The notes below the pieces were generated by a model. That model did no database searches, was not told the DNA's origin, and was given only the letters and a program-made list of their open reading frames with translations. Positions 1 to 12,958 of a stretch of DNA of 64,000 nucleotides are shown here, piece by piece. Position numbers and translations under genes: made by a program. Position 1 is the first letter of the stretch. Each line of letters opens with the position of its first letter. The stretch is from the NCBI GenBank assembly GCA_963678705.1, contig OY783209.1, positions 17,236,001-17,300,000 on the forward strand, given 5' to 3'. This DNA is from Panorpa germanica. Lineage: Eukaryota; Arthropoda; Insecta; Mecoptera; Panorpidae.

Positions 1-1800
1 CCAATGTATTTGGATGGTTCACAACTCGGTCTTTGTATTTAACCGTTCGAGTTTTAATTTCTTGTGTAAGACCTGTCTTGTAGATATGACCAGATAGTGA
101 TCTAGTCTTTCGTTTGTAATATACTATAATGCATCTACAATACAATGCGTAATGTTTTTGATTGAAATATTTGCAAGATGTCAATGTTTGAGTCAGCTGT
201 TTTATCTTAAAGTTGTTACCATAAATTCTTATTGATTTAGGTATGCAGCTATATATTATTAATTTGTTTTCTATCGATATCTAATAATTTTTGTTTATTA
301 GCCAGTATAGTTTGCGAAGTTGTAGTCAGACCATTCGGCCATACGTTTCGTAAATATATGAGTTCTTCATGTGAGACGATTATCAAGGTATACTAACAAA
401 TATTTTGCTATATTTGATAAAGGTGTTTGAACGGTGATTAATATGACAGTTGGGCACGTTTCCAATTAGGTGGTAAATGTCACTTGTACTGATTTAGTTT
501 CTTTTGCCTCAATGCGCTAGTCATGAAGCCAGTGTGTTATGTTGTTAAGACTTTTCTGAAGCCTAGCGAATGTTTTAATTAATCTAATATTGACGTATAA
601 TACTGCTGTGTCATGGACGAATGTTCCTGTAACTAGCAATTATAGGAACATTTACATCACATTCTCTTGAAAAACTGTAGCTTGAATGTTATAAATGTTT
701 GCTGTTTCTCCTCTCCATTTCACAAAAAAAGTTTCTTTTACTTAGATAAGACCCAATGGAAATATAATAGTTGTTAGGAAACAAATTTCTGATCTTATAT
801 AGAAGTCCTTCATGACAGACTTAATCGAAGGCCTGCAATATGTCTAGACAGGCTTGTTCACAGTATTGTTTCTTTTTAAACCTTATGTTTATGTTATCTT
901 TTCGTCTGTGGGCATGTTCAACTGTGCCATGTTTTTATCTAAAGCCAAACTGGTGGTCAGGGATCAATTATTTTTGGGTAATTATTAGCATAAATCTTTT
1001 CAGAAATAGCGTTTTCATTATCTTAGAAGCGATAGGTAGCAAAGTGATTCAACCATAAGACTGTACTGCATCAACTCTTTTAAAACCTCTTTATAGTTTG
1101 GCATAATATAATTATCTTAGATAGGTCAATTCTGCTTCAGGCAGTTGTTTGAGTAATTCAGCTGTAATAAGTTTGTAGCCAGGAGCTTTATGCCGTCTTT
1201 TTCTTCTTGTAAATATCTATATAGGATATGTTGATATGTTGATATGTTTGACTTAAGGCGCTATGTATGTTATTCTCTATTATATTGTGTCCTTCATTTG
1301 GTACAGAAACTTTATTTGTTCCATCCTATTAATAGTTGTTGGGTTAATGTCTTGTAGTTTAGATATTCAATTATTTCCTTGTATTGACTGTAGTTTGTAT
1401 GGTAGTTCTTATCACAAAGTAAGCATTCCGCTTTAATGATCTGTTGCTGTTACAGTCATATTCCGTGTAATTAAGTACACTTAACGCATCTTGTCTTTAT
1501 TGCAGTTTTCTGCCGCGTGCCCAAAACGTTAGCAGTTAAAGCACTGCGTTACACTACTTTTGTTTTTATATTTTTCCCAACGTACTACATAATGGCAGAT
1601 GTTTTTTTTTGTTTGTATTAGTTCTGTTTCGTCCGTGTTGTTCTTGGTGGTTACAAGAAGCATGGGATATAAAAAAATTCTAGTTATTTATTGCTTTGAA
1701 CAATTGTTCCACTTTATTAGCGATTGATGTTATATTGATTAGATCCTCTTATATGTCATCGCATGATTATGTTGATTGTACCCCTTTCATGACGTTTTTT
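1..1800 (-). mobile_element. Degraded Jockey-type non-LTR retrotransposon
   Basis: On the minus strand, short reading frames broken by stops resemble a Jockey element. Around 1480-1560 there is an ORF1 CCHC zinc knuckle (QCFNC...FGHAAENC). From about 1100 down to 240 there are reverse transcriptase pieces, including the HQFGFR and CLDILQAFD motifs and the later KSVQVTFTT and YLDNRLT blocks. Most of ORF2 between gag and RT is missing, so the copy is internally deleted as well as mutated. No frame is intact. The left end lies outside the window. The family call rests on motif order; clade assignment within Jockey/I is less sure. Confidence 0.6.
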
Positions 1801-2029
1801 TCTTAATCTTTCAATAGCTATACTCTACTATAGGCAGTGAAAGTGAGTAGTCATGTTTCTGCTCTCTGAAGGATATATAACTTATTTATTGAAATATACA
1901 ATAGTGTAATTATAATATTATTTGATTTTTAATGTTTTTGCCATTTGGCACTACAGTCTTGAGTCTTAACTCACATTTATTTACATATCATTGTGCTTAA
2001 TTTAATTTTGATCCCTAATATATCTTAAA

Positions 2030-3135
2030 GCGATCTTAAAGCAGCTTTTGATATGGTGGATAGGGAGAAGCTTTGGGGATTAATGGGATGTAAAAGAAAT
2101 TTATAGAGAGACTAAAATAAGATAAAAAGTGTCTGGGGCAAGGAGTCAGAGGAGTTTTGGATGGACAAGGGTGCATTTTACAATCTACATATCGGATATG
2201 GAGGAAGTAATGCAAAGAGGTCAAGACTACTGAATACGGAGAAAACTATGGCGTTTTAATAAAAGAGAGAAAAAAGGATAAATAGAACGTGGAAATTTAA
2301 AGAAGGTGACATTAATGAGGTAAAGGAATTTAGATATCTGGGATACACGTTCAAAAAAACAATGAAGAAAAAGCAGATACAAGAGGTAGCAAAGAAGGCG
2401 GATTTAGCGATGTGTGGAGATTAGGGGAAAAGGTTTAATGTGGATTTACAAAGAGGCTATGTATGTTTAATAAGCTCATGATGAGCATGATGCTGTACGT
2501 AACAGAAATACTCAATTGGTATTAGAACTAGACAAATGCATGCTAGGATATATGGTAATGAAGGAGGTGAAAAAGTACAAAATAAGAATCGATGCAGGAA
2601 GTGGGACATTTAGATTCGAGAAGAAAATGAGAAATGCTGATGGGTAGATCCTAAGGAAAATAAAAGAGAAGAGTAAAATGTAGTGTGGAAGAGGAGGAAC
2701 AAAAACGAGAAAGTAGTACTTTGAAAGTAACAAATTAAGAGTTAGAGAGAAGAGGGGAAGAATGCAAATATAATAGCATTATAATAATAGCAAATATAAC
2801 GACAGTAACAATAAATTTTCGGAGAGAGATACCCGAGGAAACATAAGAAAAATCGCAAGATTTAGATTGGGAAACCTATAAAAAATCAGTAAATACTGTG
2901 AAAATAGAGAGGAAAGGATATGTGCTAAAGAGAAGTGTGCTTAAGAGATGCAGAAACGCTGTAGCACATTAAGTATTTATGCGAGTAAAGAATAAATAAT
3001 TAAAACAAGATTTTGCAGTTATTAGAAGGAGGTGGTGAAGAGAACCGGTGAATGGAGAGATGAAATAGAGAAGGAATGGCAGAGAAGGAATGGCAGAGAA
3101 GAAACAGGAAAGAGAGTACCTGGAAGAAAGAATCA
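2030..3135 (+). pseudogene. LINE reverse transcriptase remnant
   Basis: A plus-strand series of broken frames matches a non-LTR reverse transcriptase of the type with a DLKAAFDxVDRE block. An AAFDMVDREKLWG-like stretch begins near 2036, EFRYLGYTF near 2325, and a lysine-rich C-terminal part with a VAKKADLAM block follows. It is full of stops and frameshifts. The same LINE type appears again on the minus strand around 42824-43172. The gene is dead. The minus-strand open frames lying over it are shadows. Confidence 0.5.
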
Positions 3136-3162
3136 GTAGGGATTTAACTTTATCTGTTTTGT

Positions 3163-3910
3163 TTCTATTTTTTTTTTTTTTTTTTTATTACTAAAGATTA
3201 TTACAATCTGTCCTGCCTATAAGACATTCAGTGATAGGTATGTCAAAATAAAATGTCTTGTGCGGGACTCATCCCTCAATTTTAATAGGTCCTAGATTCT
3301 GTTTATTTGGCTAGTAGGTCATAAGGTACCTTCTTTTTCAGTCTGCGTACTGTGGAAATATTGGACATTAGACAGCTGGCCAAAATGTTTCGATGTTCCA
3401 TTATTCTCTCCTTGTATACTTTGGTTCCAAGCACTATTTCTTCTTTTACTGTAGGTATATCCAGGTCTCGATGTATTATGTGACAATCCCTAGCATTTTT
3501 GGCTTATATCTTTGGAGTATCTCAATATTTGAGGTAGATGCAGTACCCCATAGTTGTATACCATATGAACATACCGGTTTAAGTATGGTTTTATAGAGCA
3601 GGAGTTTGTTTTCTGTGCTAAGTTGTTATTTCCGTCCTATCAGCCAGTACATCTTGCGCAGTTGTAGACCTAGTTGCGTTCTATTAGTAAATGTGTGCTT
3701 CTTCCAAGTAAGCTTCCTGTCAAGGTGTATTCCCAGGTACCTCACATAGTCAGCCTGCGGTATATTGGCATTGTTTAAAGCGATACTTGGGCAGTTTCCT
3801 TGTCTAGTTGTAAATGTGACATGTATTGATTTTGATTCGCTGGCCTTGATTCTCCAGTTCTTCATCCATGAAGAAAGTTTGCCTATATTTTTCTGTAGCA
3901 TAGTCCAGGC
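3163..3910 (-). mobile_element. Jockey RT 3' fragment with A-tail
   Basis: The minus strand at 3626-3901 encodes a clean 91-residue Jockey RT C-terminal segment (LSSWMKNWRIKASESKSIH, then ADYVRYLGIHLDRKLTWKKH, then LRKMYWLIGRK). Below 3626 the same domain continues in other frames, with a YGIQLWGTAS block near 3550. The fragment ends in a T-run at 3167-3187, which on the minus strand is the poly-A tail of a 5'-truncated insertion. These blocks follow the RT catalytic core, so no polymerase activity is expected. Confidence 0.7.
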
Positions 3911-5200
3911 ATTAGCTGGATCATTGTTTCTATTTTTAATTTTCTGTAATAAGACACAATGATAAGTAATTTAATGATTTAATGCGGAAGAATGTAGTGC
4001 CTAATGGCAAAACCATTACATAAAAATAATCATAACGTGATATGAAAAAAATGTGTCTTCTTTCTAGAAGAACTTAATTTTTCAACCTTCATTCTTCGGT
4101 TCTTGAAAAAAAATTCATTATTGAAATTTCAAAATTCAAAATCTATCTTAAGCTTGTTTTAAAATACTGCGACTAATAATTTCGATGATAAATAAATATA
4201 TGCCACGACTCACAAACCAATATTTAATTATATAAATAATTCAGCGCACGGAGATGCGACAATTGTAAACAATAGGCATTAAGTTAAAGCCAAAGAATTA
4301 GTTCCTGAAGTATTGTAAAAGTAATTCATTGTAAACAAACCGGTTTCTACACAATGCATATTTAATTTTCCAAAATTAAGCATTAAGCAAATCAAGCAAA
4401 AGAAAAATCTAATAGGCATTCAAATACAGAACGAATCAAATTAAATAATTAATCGAAACGGTACCTTAACTTAAATAACTCAATTTTTCAACTTAAATTT
4501 TTATTTGTAGCCATCCTTCTTAATGAGACAAAAAATGTGTATTCTGCTCGGCCAGAGATCTTTGTGTACGAGCCATAAACATAATTATTGTGCCCCAAAT
4601 GTGCCAGTGCTCCATAGCTGTATAAGTCGATATCTTTTTGCTTCTGGAACCTATGTGGCCAAATCATCAATCAAATAGATATACCATAACTGCCTTGTTG
4701 CACCCTCATAAATTGCATCTATACCACACAAATAAAAAATATCATTATAATCAGTGCATTGATATGAAACAGTACGAATTAGAAGAAAAAAATATGCAAC
4801 AATATTTCAACTAAAAAATAATATCAGGAAATCAGAAAAAAAATCAAGAATAAAAATCTTTCCCTACTTCTACTACTAACCCGAATTGACCTGTTCGCAT
4901 CACGAACAATGCCGATCAAACTCAACTTATCAAAATGCAACACTTTAAACATGAAGGGAAAGAAGGTTTTCAGCTATTGTCATCTAAGAAGCTGCTTTAT
5001 CTTTACGTCTGAATTATATGCTATAAAAGGAAGTTTGCAAGGCATCATAACAACTGACAACAAAAGAAGACTGAGACTCACTGAGTGCCCTATTGGCTAT
5101 AGAAACGCTATATACCAACACTAAATAGTTTAAACCATCCACCGTATAGTAAACAACTTCCACAATAAGCAAATAGATACTATTTTATGAAAAGAAAAAA
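3911..5200. other. No recognisable gene
   Basis: AT-rich sequence with only short chance frames (for example 4488-4670 minus and 4909-5124 plus). None has a recognisable motif. I see no repeat structure here beyond homopolymer runs. Confidence 0.5.
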
Positions 5201-5204
5201 AAAA

Positions 5205-7417
5205 TTATGGATTTCCTCCCAAACGAACAGTAAATAGGTCATCAGTTAGTGCTTTATGCAATGAACTGTGCCTTCTTTCGTCAGTTATAGGATAAACAGC
5301 TATATTACATCTTGCTTTATCAGATTTATGAAGTGAATAATTTTTCCATTTTCCTGCAAAGTAATTTGCAGCACTAGAATTGAAACATTTGGCAAATTTA
5401 TTATTTACACTAGCTGTCCCGGCCACGCGTTGCTGTGACTAACGTTTTTGTCATATTACATTACATAGCGCCATCTATTGAATATTTACTCAATCTAGTC
5501 AACAGATTTCGATTTACTCAACAGAATATTTACTCAATCTAGTCAACAGATGTCGCCATCATCGTCGCCCGATGTCATATGTCATATACAGATAATTAAT
5601 AGACAAATAATTAGCAATAAGATAAATAAATTGAGATGTAAGCTATCCTATCTTTCAAGTTGGGTCAAACTGCACACGGTGTACAAATTTCATTAAAATC
5701 GGTTAAGTAGTTTAGGAGTCCATAGCGGACAACACAGTGACACGTAATTTATATATATAAATTAATAATCTACATGAAAACAAAAAAGTGTTATTATTGT
5801 GTAACTAAATACTATCCTAAAACAAATAAAGTACCTACTATATAGAAAACAACTACAAAATGAAACTGTGTTTAAAAAGTAATATTACGATGATAATTAT
5901 ATCGCATAAAAACAAATTAGCGCTGCATTCAACCGTTCAGTAAGGAGCCGACCGCGCGAGTGGGCCGCGCGGCATGGTATCTCGTTGAGCTACACCCCCC
6001 TCCCGGCTTGCCCGCAAGCACCGCCTCTCTCCCGCCGCGCCGGCCACCGCAGAGAGCGAGTTGGTTTTGTTTCGAAGTTATTTATCATTGTAATCTTTAA
6101 AGTTTTTTGTTGAAATACCATATAAACGGTTTTTGTGAGTTATTCTTAAAAGATAGACATATACTATCGCGGACTTTTTTGTAGATCATTAAAAGAGCTA
6201 GTATTCTTTATTACATATTTTTTGTGTATCTTGAATCGTTTTCACGGCGCACGCAACGGAAGGCTTCAAAGATGAAATAATTTCTCCCGTTTTTTACACA
6301 TTTACCACTATATCTTTGCTCCTATTGGTCGTAGCGTGATGTTATATAGCCTATAGCCTTCCTAGATAACTGGACTATCCAACACAAAAAGAATTATTCA
6401 ATTCGAACCAGTAGTTTCGGAGATTAGCGCGTTCAAACAAACAAACTCTGTCGCTTTATAATATTAGTATAGATTACAAATTAGACTCTTTGCTTGATTA
6501 ATAGCAAAATTCAATATATAGTTTATATCGGACCACTCGTTTGCAAATCAGGCACAATATGTCAGCTATTCATTTACTTGAGGGTGCGTTTTATTTAATT
6601 CGATGTTTCACAGTCCTTTGTACTACAGTTACAAGGCTTTCAATATTATCTTTTAGCTTCACTTTAAGTATATGTGGCAGAACTACTGACATTTTTAACA
6701 TTTGCTTTATAATTTCGTCAAGTCTTCTCCAAAAATTCCTACATATTTGGCTGATGCAATTAGTTTTTTCACTTAGGTTAGGACCATAGAGTGAAGTTTT
6801 AGTTATTCGACCCATAACACTGCAATAATATCAGCTTCGAAACACTTAGCAGATTTATTCCAATTTTTACAACAAACATGATAGGTTTTAGATTGTTTTT
6901 GTTTTCTGCTGAGCTTCTAACACAAATGAAGCAATACGACTTTTGTAAACTGATAAATTAAACTTACCTTTTTATCCAATAATGCATGCTACACCTAATA
7001 ATAAATTGTAGTTTGTCTTAGTTCTTCTCCCAAAGCACCATCAGTTGCCACCGTTATTGGAGGGTAGCCATCTGCTTCCACACTACATTCAGATATTGAT
7101 AGTTTAGCTTCTTCTTGACCAGCTTTACTCATAGATTCAAATTTTATCTTCTTACTTCTGGTCCTTTTACATACACCAGGCATATTACCAATTGCACTTC
7201 GCTCCGCTAACTGTTCATATCCACGACCTGTGTATATTGTACTTCGAATCATGTCTAAACATATGTTACAAGATTTGTTATTATCACTATTACATAATAC
7301 ATAGTCTTTATTACAGTTTATACATTTGAAATGACACTTGGTGTAATATACACTTCTAACTTTTTTTACTAAGTTCATATAGATTAAGTCACAAGCAAAC
7401 GGTTTATGATCATTCAT
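5205..7417 (-). pseudogene. Mutator-like (MULE) transposase remnant
   Basis: Three minus-strand fragments appear in the order expected of one MULE-type transposase of the group found in insects. 7417-6995 (140 residues) carries paired Cys motifs (CHFKCINC, CNICLDM) and an ITVATDGALG segment like the family's ITVVADG catalytic-core start, preceded by the AGQEEAKLSI block. 6815-6591 has a GRITKTSLYGPN...CRNFWRRL stretch. 5426-5205 has a FNSSAANYFAGKWKNYSL segment like the family's FN-IVAKF-GGKR-NYSL block. The last two are separated by an inserted repeat at about 5410-6473. No terminal inverted repeats were identified. It is non-functional. Confidence 0.5.
5410..6473. repeat. Interspersed repeat inserted in the MULE relic
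   Basis: The segment begins with a CTAGCTGTCCCGGCCACGCG motif and contains the ATCGGTTAAGTAGTTTAGGAG tail block near 5699 and a GC-rich stretch at 5940-6060. It ends with a GAGATTAGCGCGTTCAAAC block and an AATATTAGTATAGAT end. I recognise these words as parts of short, highly repeated insect elements related to non-LTR tails or SINEs. It separates two parts of one transposase relic, so it inserted later. It may be two nested elements. No protein is encoded. Confidence 0.5.
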
Positions 7418-8945
7418 TTTTCTAAATTGATTAAATAAATAATTAATATTAAAGATACGCCTGCCCTTAACTGAATAATTATTTTACGTCTTTTCACTGT
7501 TTGCACTATGCGATGAATATAAAAATTCATCAGTATCATCAATTTTACTAGAATCTACAGATTGAATTGCTGAATTAGCTATGTCGAGACAATTATTGCT
7601 AGTTTTTTTTTAACACACTTTATTTCAATGTATTTTTATAGGATACATTTCTCACACTTAGAAATTGAACGCTATAATACTTTTTAACAAATTTTTTATT
7701 TAAAATTCAGAAAAAGTTTGTTAAGGCTGAAACCAACAACATATAACCGAGATTCATTAGAATAAGCCAGTCAAACGTTTCTTTTTTCGGTTGACGCTGT
7801 GAAAAGACTCTTCTTATTCGCTTCTATAAGTGACTGAATTTCTTAAATTAAACTGAAGGTAGTAAACTCCAACATGGTGGTAAAATCCAAGTATCATTAT
7901 CATTTTTTATTTTTAATATATGTTCCGTCCTATATAGCAATACTCACTCATCGGTTCTGTAATTTTAGTTTTTTGTAGAAAGGTCATTTCATTGTAATAT
8001 TTATATCATTCTTAGTCCAAGGCTTTTGTTTAGATTCTATTGTACTTGTGTTTATTTTAATTTTTACAACTATTATATTCAAACAAAAAACATTCTACCA
8101 CTGCACAGTTACTTGTAGTTTTTAATAAAATCAATTTTAAACGAAAAAACATTCACGTGGTTTTATTCACATAATTTCGGCGTACAACATCGCACAAAAT
8201 AATCGCGATAAACTAATTGCGGTTCAAACAATATATGTCTGGTCTTCTCCTTTTTGTATTCTTTACCTACTTGATATATAGATTTACTTTCTTCCTCCAT
8301 AACGAAATAAAAGGATGATTTGAGGCGGTAGTTTACTCTCTCTTTATGTATTTGTCTTATTTTGTTTTTACATTCTCATAATTGTATGTCAAAGTCGTTG
8401 TACATCCCTGGATTTTCAGACAATTCCATTAATACAGTTTCAGATAAGTTTAAAGTTTTATTCCGTTCCTTAGCATTGTGTATCGTACAATGTTTCTGGT
8501 GCTGTAGGATCTTAGGTTTGAATACATTATTCCACCATTTAATGCGTTCTTGAAAGGAGAGTCATTTTTGTAAAGCTTACCGCGGTACTTTTAATGTAGG
8601 GTGCGACTCCCAAGGCCCCCAAGGGGAGCGCAATGAAGGCTCAGAGGGGGCCCAGAGCTTAATTGAAAAATAAATCAAATTCACTTACAAAATAATAATG
8701 CAAATTTTTTATTTAAAAATTACAACATGTGTATAATTTTAGTCAACGTCGTAAGAGTGCCGAAATTTTTCTTTTTTTAGTTTAAAGACAGTAAAACGTA
8801 GCTGCAGGTAACATAGCAGTCCTCCATGATTTGTGGTTATTTTTATAGATACTTTTGTTTTGCGTAAGTTTTTGGTTGAGTACAAGTGTAAACATTAACA
8901 AACTTACTTTATTTGTTGATGGCTAAATATCAATAATTTATCGAA
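7418..8945. other. No gene recognised; probable hAT 5' flank at the right end
   Basis: AT-rich sequence without convincing coding. A G/C-rich patch at 8575-8660 sits just upstream of the hAT coding relic and could be its 5' non-coding end, but I could not match it to a right-hand inverted repeat. Confidence 0.35.
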
Positions 8946-10775
8946 ATGAAAAAATTTCTTGTAAGAAGTGGTAAAAGTGGAGGCGCATCAGTAAAGACAG
9001 GTACGAATAGTGGTGACAGCCAAGGTGAAAATAAGGATCCCGGCGATACGGCAAGTGTAACCATTTCTTCTTTAAGTAAACCAAACAGTTATTTATCACT
9101 AGGCTTTACAAAAACAATCATAAATGGCCAAGTGTGTAATCTGTGTAGCCGTCCTGGCCCCTGACAGCATGTAACCTAACAAACAGAAAAGACATCTTGA
9201 CACTAAACATGGAAATATCGCAAACAATACTATAGAGTTTTTTGAACGAAAACTTATTAGTGTTGAATCTACAAAAAATGCTTTTTCCAACATTACAAGT
9301 GTACCTTCAAAGGCTTTGTTGGCATTTTATTAGGTTTCTCACAGAATCGCTCTGAAGAAAAAACCGCACACTATTGGAGAAGACCTGATGTTACCAGATG
9401 CAATCGATATAGTTTTAACTATATTTGGAGAATCCATGGCTCAACAGTTAAAGCCCATACCAATGTCAAATAATATGGTATCAAGACGTATAGCTGACAT
9501 TTCAGAAGATCTCCATGTGCAATTGATGGAAAAGGTGAACATTTACTATTTTGCCATACAAGTTGATGAAGCTATCGATCTTCATTGAGACGCACAAATA
9601 ATATGTTATATAAGATTTGTCGATAATTTTGTAAGAAGTTTTCAGCCGATACCACTGGTGAAAGCATTTTTCGAATGATTGATACATTTTTGAAAGATAA
9701 TGACATGTCTTAGAACAATTGTGCAGGAATTTGCACAGATGAAGCTCGGGCTATGTCAGGAAAATACACTCGACTTCAAGTGATAATCAAAAAGGTAGCT
9801 CCAGAAGCTAGATGGACACACTGCATAATTCATAGAAAGGCTTTAGCAGCAAAAGGTATGACCCCGGAACTTGATGAAGTTTTACATGTGGTCGTTCAAC
9901 AGTCAATCTCATTAAAGGGCAGCCTTTACAGTTTCGAGTTTTTAAAATTCTCTGTCAAATATGGGCTCAGAACACACAGCTTCACTGTTTCATACTGAAG
10001 CTCGCTGGCTATCGAGAGGAATGGCTTTGACCAGAAGAATATTGAAGCTTAAACATGAAGTCCTTGCACTTTTGCTTGACGAAAACCACCAAAACTCAAC
10101 GTTATTCACTGACTCAGATTATTTGCTGCGATTAGCGTTCGTGGCAGATATCTTCGAGAAAATAAATGTACTGAACAAGTCTTTACAGAAAAAAGGTGCA
10201 AACCATCTACAATGGACTGAAAAGGTGAAAAGCTTTGTAATAAATCTAAGTTTGTACGGGGGCGGTCCGAGAAGTGACAATTTGGAGCTCTTTCTTAATC
10301 TTAAAATTATAATTGAAGAAATCGATATTAAAAATATTCCTACCAATGCAAAGAAATGCCTTCTTAAACACTTAGAAATCTATAAATATCGTTTTGAAAA
10401 ATATTTTAATGAGAACTTAAATGGTTTGGCAAGGATTCAAAACCCGTTCAAACCATCAGTCGATGAATGCTTCCTCAACATGAAGGAAAAAGAAAATCTC
10501 ATTGACCCCCAAGGTGACACTAGGCTTGAAATGAAGTTTAAAGAATCTTCTCTCACTTGCTTCTGGATTGGTGTACAAAAGGAACACACAATTCACTCAC
10601 TCCATTCGTTACAACTTATTCTTGTGAAACTGGGTTTTCTGCTCTAGCTGCCATGAAGAGTAAATATCTCTCAAGACTGAATGTGACCAAGTATCTCAGT
10701 GCCATAGTTATTACGCAAATATCTAATGTACTGTTGACAAATATCAAGAAACTTATTATTTTTGTCCCATTTTAA
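8946..10775 (+). pseudogene. hAT-superfamily (ZBED5/SCAND3-like) transposase relic
   Basis: Plus-strand fragments in several frames make up one transposase. 8946-9164 is the N-terminus, with a YLSLGFT block and the start of a BED-type zinc finger (CNLCSRPGP, then KRHLDTKH in the next frame). 9388-9588 has the core start ending in FAIQVDEAIDLH. 9753-9998 has CTDEARAMSGKY and ARWTHCIIHRKALA. 9961-10647 has EARWLSRGMALTRRILKL and LAFVADIFEKINVLNKSLQ. 10557-10775 has the C-terminal dimerisation end (CETGFSALAAMKSKYLSRLN). Stops interrupt the frame near 9173, 9332 and 9586, and shifts occur near 9970 and 10590. It was once a single coding region of roughly 600 codons and is now inactive. Confidence 0.7.
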
Positions 10776-11159
10776 TCTATAAGTTACATACCATCATCAA
10801 TAATAAAGAAAAATTTAGTAGCATCATTAACATCCCTTTCACATTGTTCAAAAATATCATATAGTGTTTATTTCGTCGTTTTCCTCATTCCAGCGTTATG
10901 CAAAAGCGAAAGAGGGTAGAGGCTAAGTTAAAATATTGGCGAAGTTCGTCATTACTTTTTCTCAAAAAGCATAAACGTTAAAAAATTAGATAAGGATCTA
11001 CAGCAACTTAAATTTTATTTAATTTAATTTTACTGCTCATGTTCAATAAAGAATTTGCTGTATTTTTTGTTAACATTTTCATATTTTTAAAGTTGAAACC
11101 TTAAATTAATTTCAGTATCAAATGCTTTGTGACAATTAATAGTATCTTTTTAATTTTTT
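10776..11159. other. No gene recognised; hAT 3' flank
   Basis: AT-rich sequence with no coding signal. It separates the hAT relic from the LINE 3' end and may contain the hAT right terminus, which I could not delimit. Confidence 0.4.
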
Positions 11160-12231
11160 TTTTATTAGGCTTTGGCTTATTCAGCCTTCTTGCCATTCTA
11201 AAATACAAATAAATATTACATTCTAAAATATATAAAAATTACTTAAAACTATACATATATAACTACTATATTTACTACTATATATAAACTATTATATTTA
11301 CATCACCATTTGTTTACTCTAAGTTAAAGTTCTTTAAAGATTTTCTATACATGTTATATGTCAATTTTATTGTCAAATATAAACTCAATCACACATTTTG
11401 CAGAGGCACTATTTACATCGGAGATCAAACTTATCACGTTCACTAGCATCATAGTAGACTTGCATAAATTACTCCATAAGTAGTCGACTGCCTGCTTATT
11501 AAGTTAACATTCTAAAGTCATATGATCTATTGTGCCTTCCTCTCCACAACGACAGTTTGGAGATCTTAACAATTTTATTTTATGTAGATGATATGGACTT
11601 CTACAGTGACCTGATTTTATTCTAGTAATAGTTCAAATAAATTTCCTAGAGTTTGATTTGTTGAACCATAAATTTGTTGATATTTTTGGATTATGCTTAT
11701 AAAATTTTTTTCCGGTGAGAGTACTTCTTTCGTTATAGTTGTTTTGCCAATCTACCAAACAGTTTTCATTGATAAGAGATTTAACTTCGCCCATCGTCCA
11801 CCTCACATCAAACTCCTCTCCATTTATACAAGCTTCTCTAGCCAATCTATCAGCCATTTCATTTCCTTTTATACCTGCATGACCGGTAATCCATAAAAAT
11901 TTAACATTCATATTCTTTTCCTTCATTTTTAAAAGATAATCCTTAACTGAGCATATTTTGTAATTTTTATTGTTTTAGAATGTATTGTTATTTATAGATA
12001 AACAAACACTACGAGAGTCTGTGACGATTAATATATTCTTATAATCAGTGTTTTGTATTAACTCTAAAAGTTTCATAATTGCAGTCAATTCTGTATTATA
12101 AGAATTTTAGGTGTTCGTGAGTTTATATTTGTAATGTTGTTCTATATTACGGTTATAAATACCTATTCCTCCAGTTTTATAATTTTTGTTCAAAGATCCA
12201 TCAGTAAACCATATACTCCAGTTTATACTCC
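11160..12231 (-). mobile_element. I-type LINE 3' end: RNase H and CCHC tail
   Basis: Minus-strand sequence encodes a decayed RNase H domain. It starts at the insertion point near 12228 with WSIWFTDGS, followed by ELTAIMKLLELI, ILIVTDSRS, and then an intact frame at 11926-11633 with FLWITGHAGIKGNEMADRLA. Near 11580-11515 a CRCGEEGTIDHMTLEC motif follows, typical of the end of RNase H-bearing LINE ORF2s. Stops break the frame near 12100 and 11970. The upstream (5') part of the LINE is replaced by the PolB element, whose left end falls inside the RNase H coding sequence. A related 3' remnant occurs at 47390-47600. Confidence 0.7.
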
Positions 12232-12269
12232 AAGAAAGCGGGTTCTAGGACAGTTTAGAAATTGAGATG

Positions 12270-12407
12270 TAAAGTATTGTGGTGGGGATGCATATAGGTC
12301 ACGGTATGAAGAAGGGAGCGTGGCTAGACAATGTTGGGTAAAGTATTGTGGTGGGGATGCATATAGGTCACGGTATGAATAAGGGGGCGTGGCTAGACAA
12401 TGTTGGG
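12270..12407. repeat. Two 69-bp tandem repeats at the left end of the PolB element
   Basis: The unit starting TAAAGTATTGTGGTGGGG occurs at 12270 and again at 12339, nearly identical, each containing GGCGTGGCTAGACAATG-like sequence. The same pair is present in copy 3 at 62800-62937, so it belongs to the element. Position at the terminus suggests a role in end recognition or replication, which is inference. Confidence 0.85.
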
Positions 12408-12509
12408 GGTAATAGTGGGGTAATATGAAAGAGTGAGATAGCGATAATAAGTATTACGTGTGTGTTAGTCTTGGCGTAAGTATTGCATTCTTCGTCAATT
12501 TCCGGAAAC

Positions 12510-12780
12510 CAATCGTTTATGTTCGTGTCCTAGATGTATCTGTACTATATACTCATATGGTTTAGAAGATGATGACGTCATTACAGCTTTTATCTGTTGG
12601 TACATTCTCTACAATACCCAAGGTTATGAGTGAGAAAGCAATAGTGGTATAGAGGGAGATACCGATATTAATTCTTATGTTTGATTTGTTATTGGTTATA
12701 AGATTATGACGTTGTAGGTGCAAAAATCGTTTATGTTCGTATCCTCGATGTGCCTGTGGATAATAACGTTAATATATATT
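12510..12780. repeat. Diverged direct repeat in the left arm of the PolB element
   Basis: AATCGTTTATGTTCGTGTCC near 12511 recurs in altered form near 12726. In both places it is followed by a similar GATGT-(A/G)-CTGT and a GATGATGACGT/GATAATAACGT block. The second repeat lies 180-240 bp upstream of the acidic-protein start. It may be part of a promoter or a decayed duplication. An open frame crosses it from 12718 but has no ATG at its start and no recognisable motif, so I do not call it a gene. Confidence 0.55.
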
Positions 12781-12958
12781 CCCACTTATGCATTTTTATG
12801 TATGTATGCATATGTAAGGAGATTCTGTTGTTGGAGGTGGTATTTAATATGGAGTGGTAGAGATGGTAAATTAATGCACAAATGTCATTTAAATAGAGAT
12901 GATGTTGAGCTGTAATTACAGAGTAATGTTTTCTTAGTTCAAGCTAAAGTTTAATAGT

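Noticed and set aside
12718..12915. 65-codon ORF upstream of the acidic gene
   Set aside because: Starts with GTG, lies over a diverged direct repeat and has no recognisable motif; conserved in copy 3 only because the DNA is.
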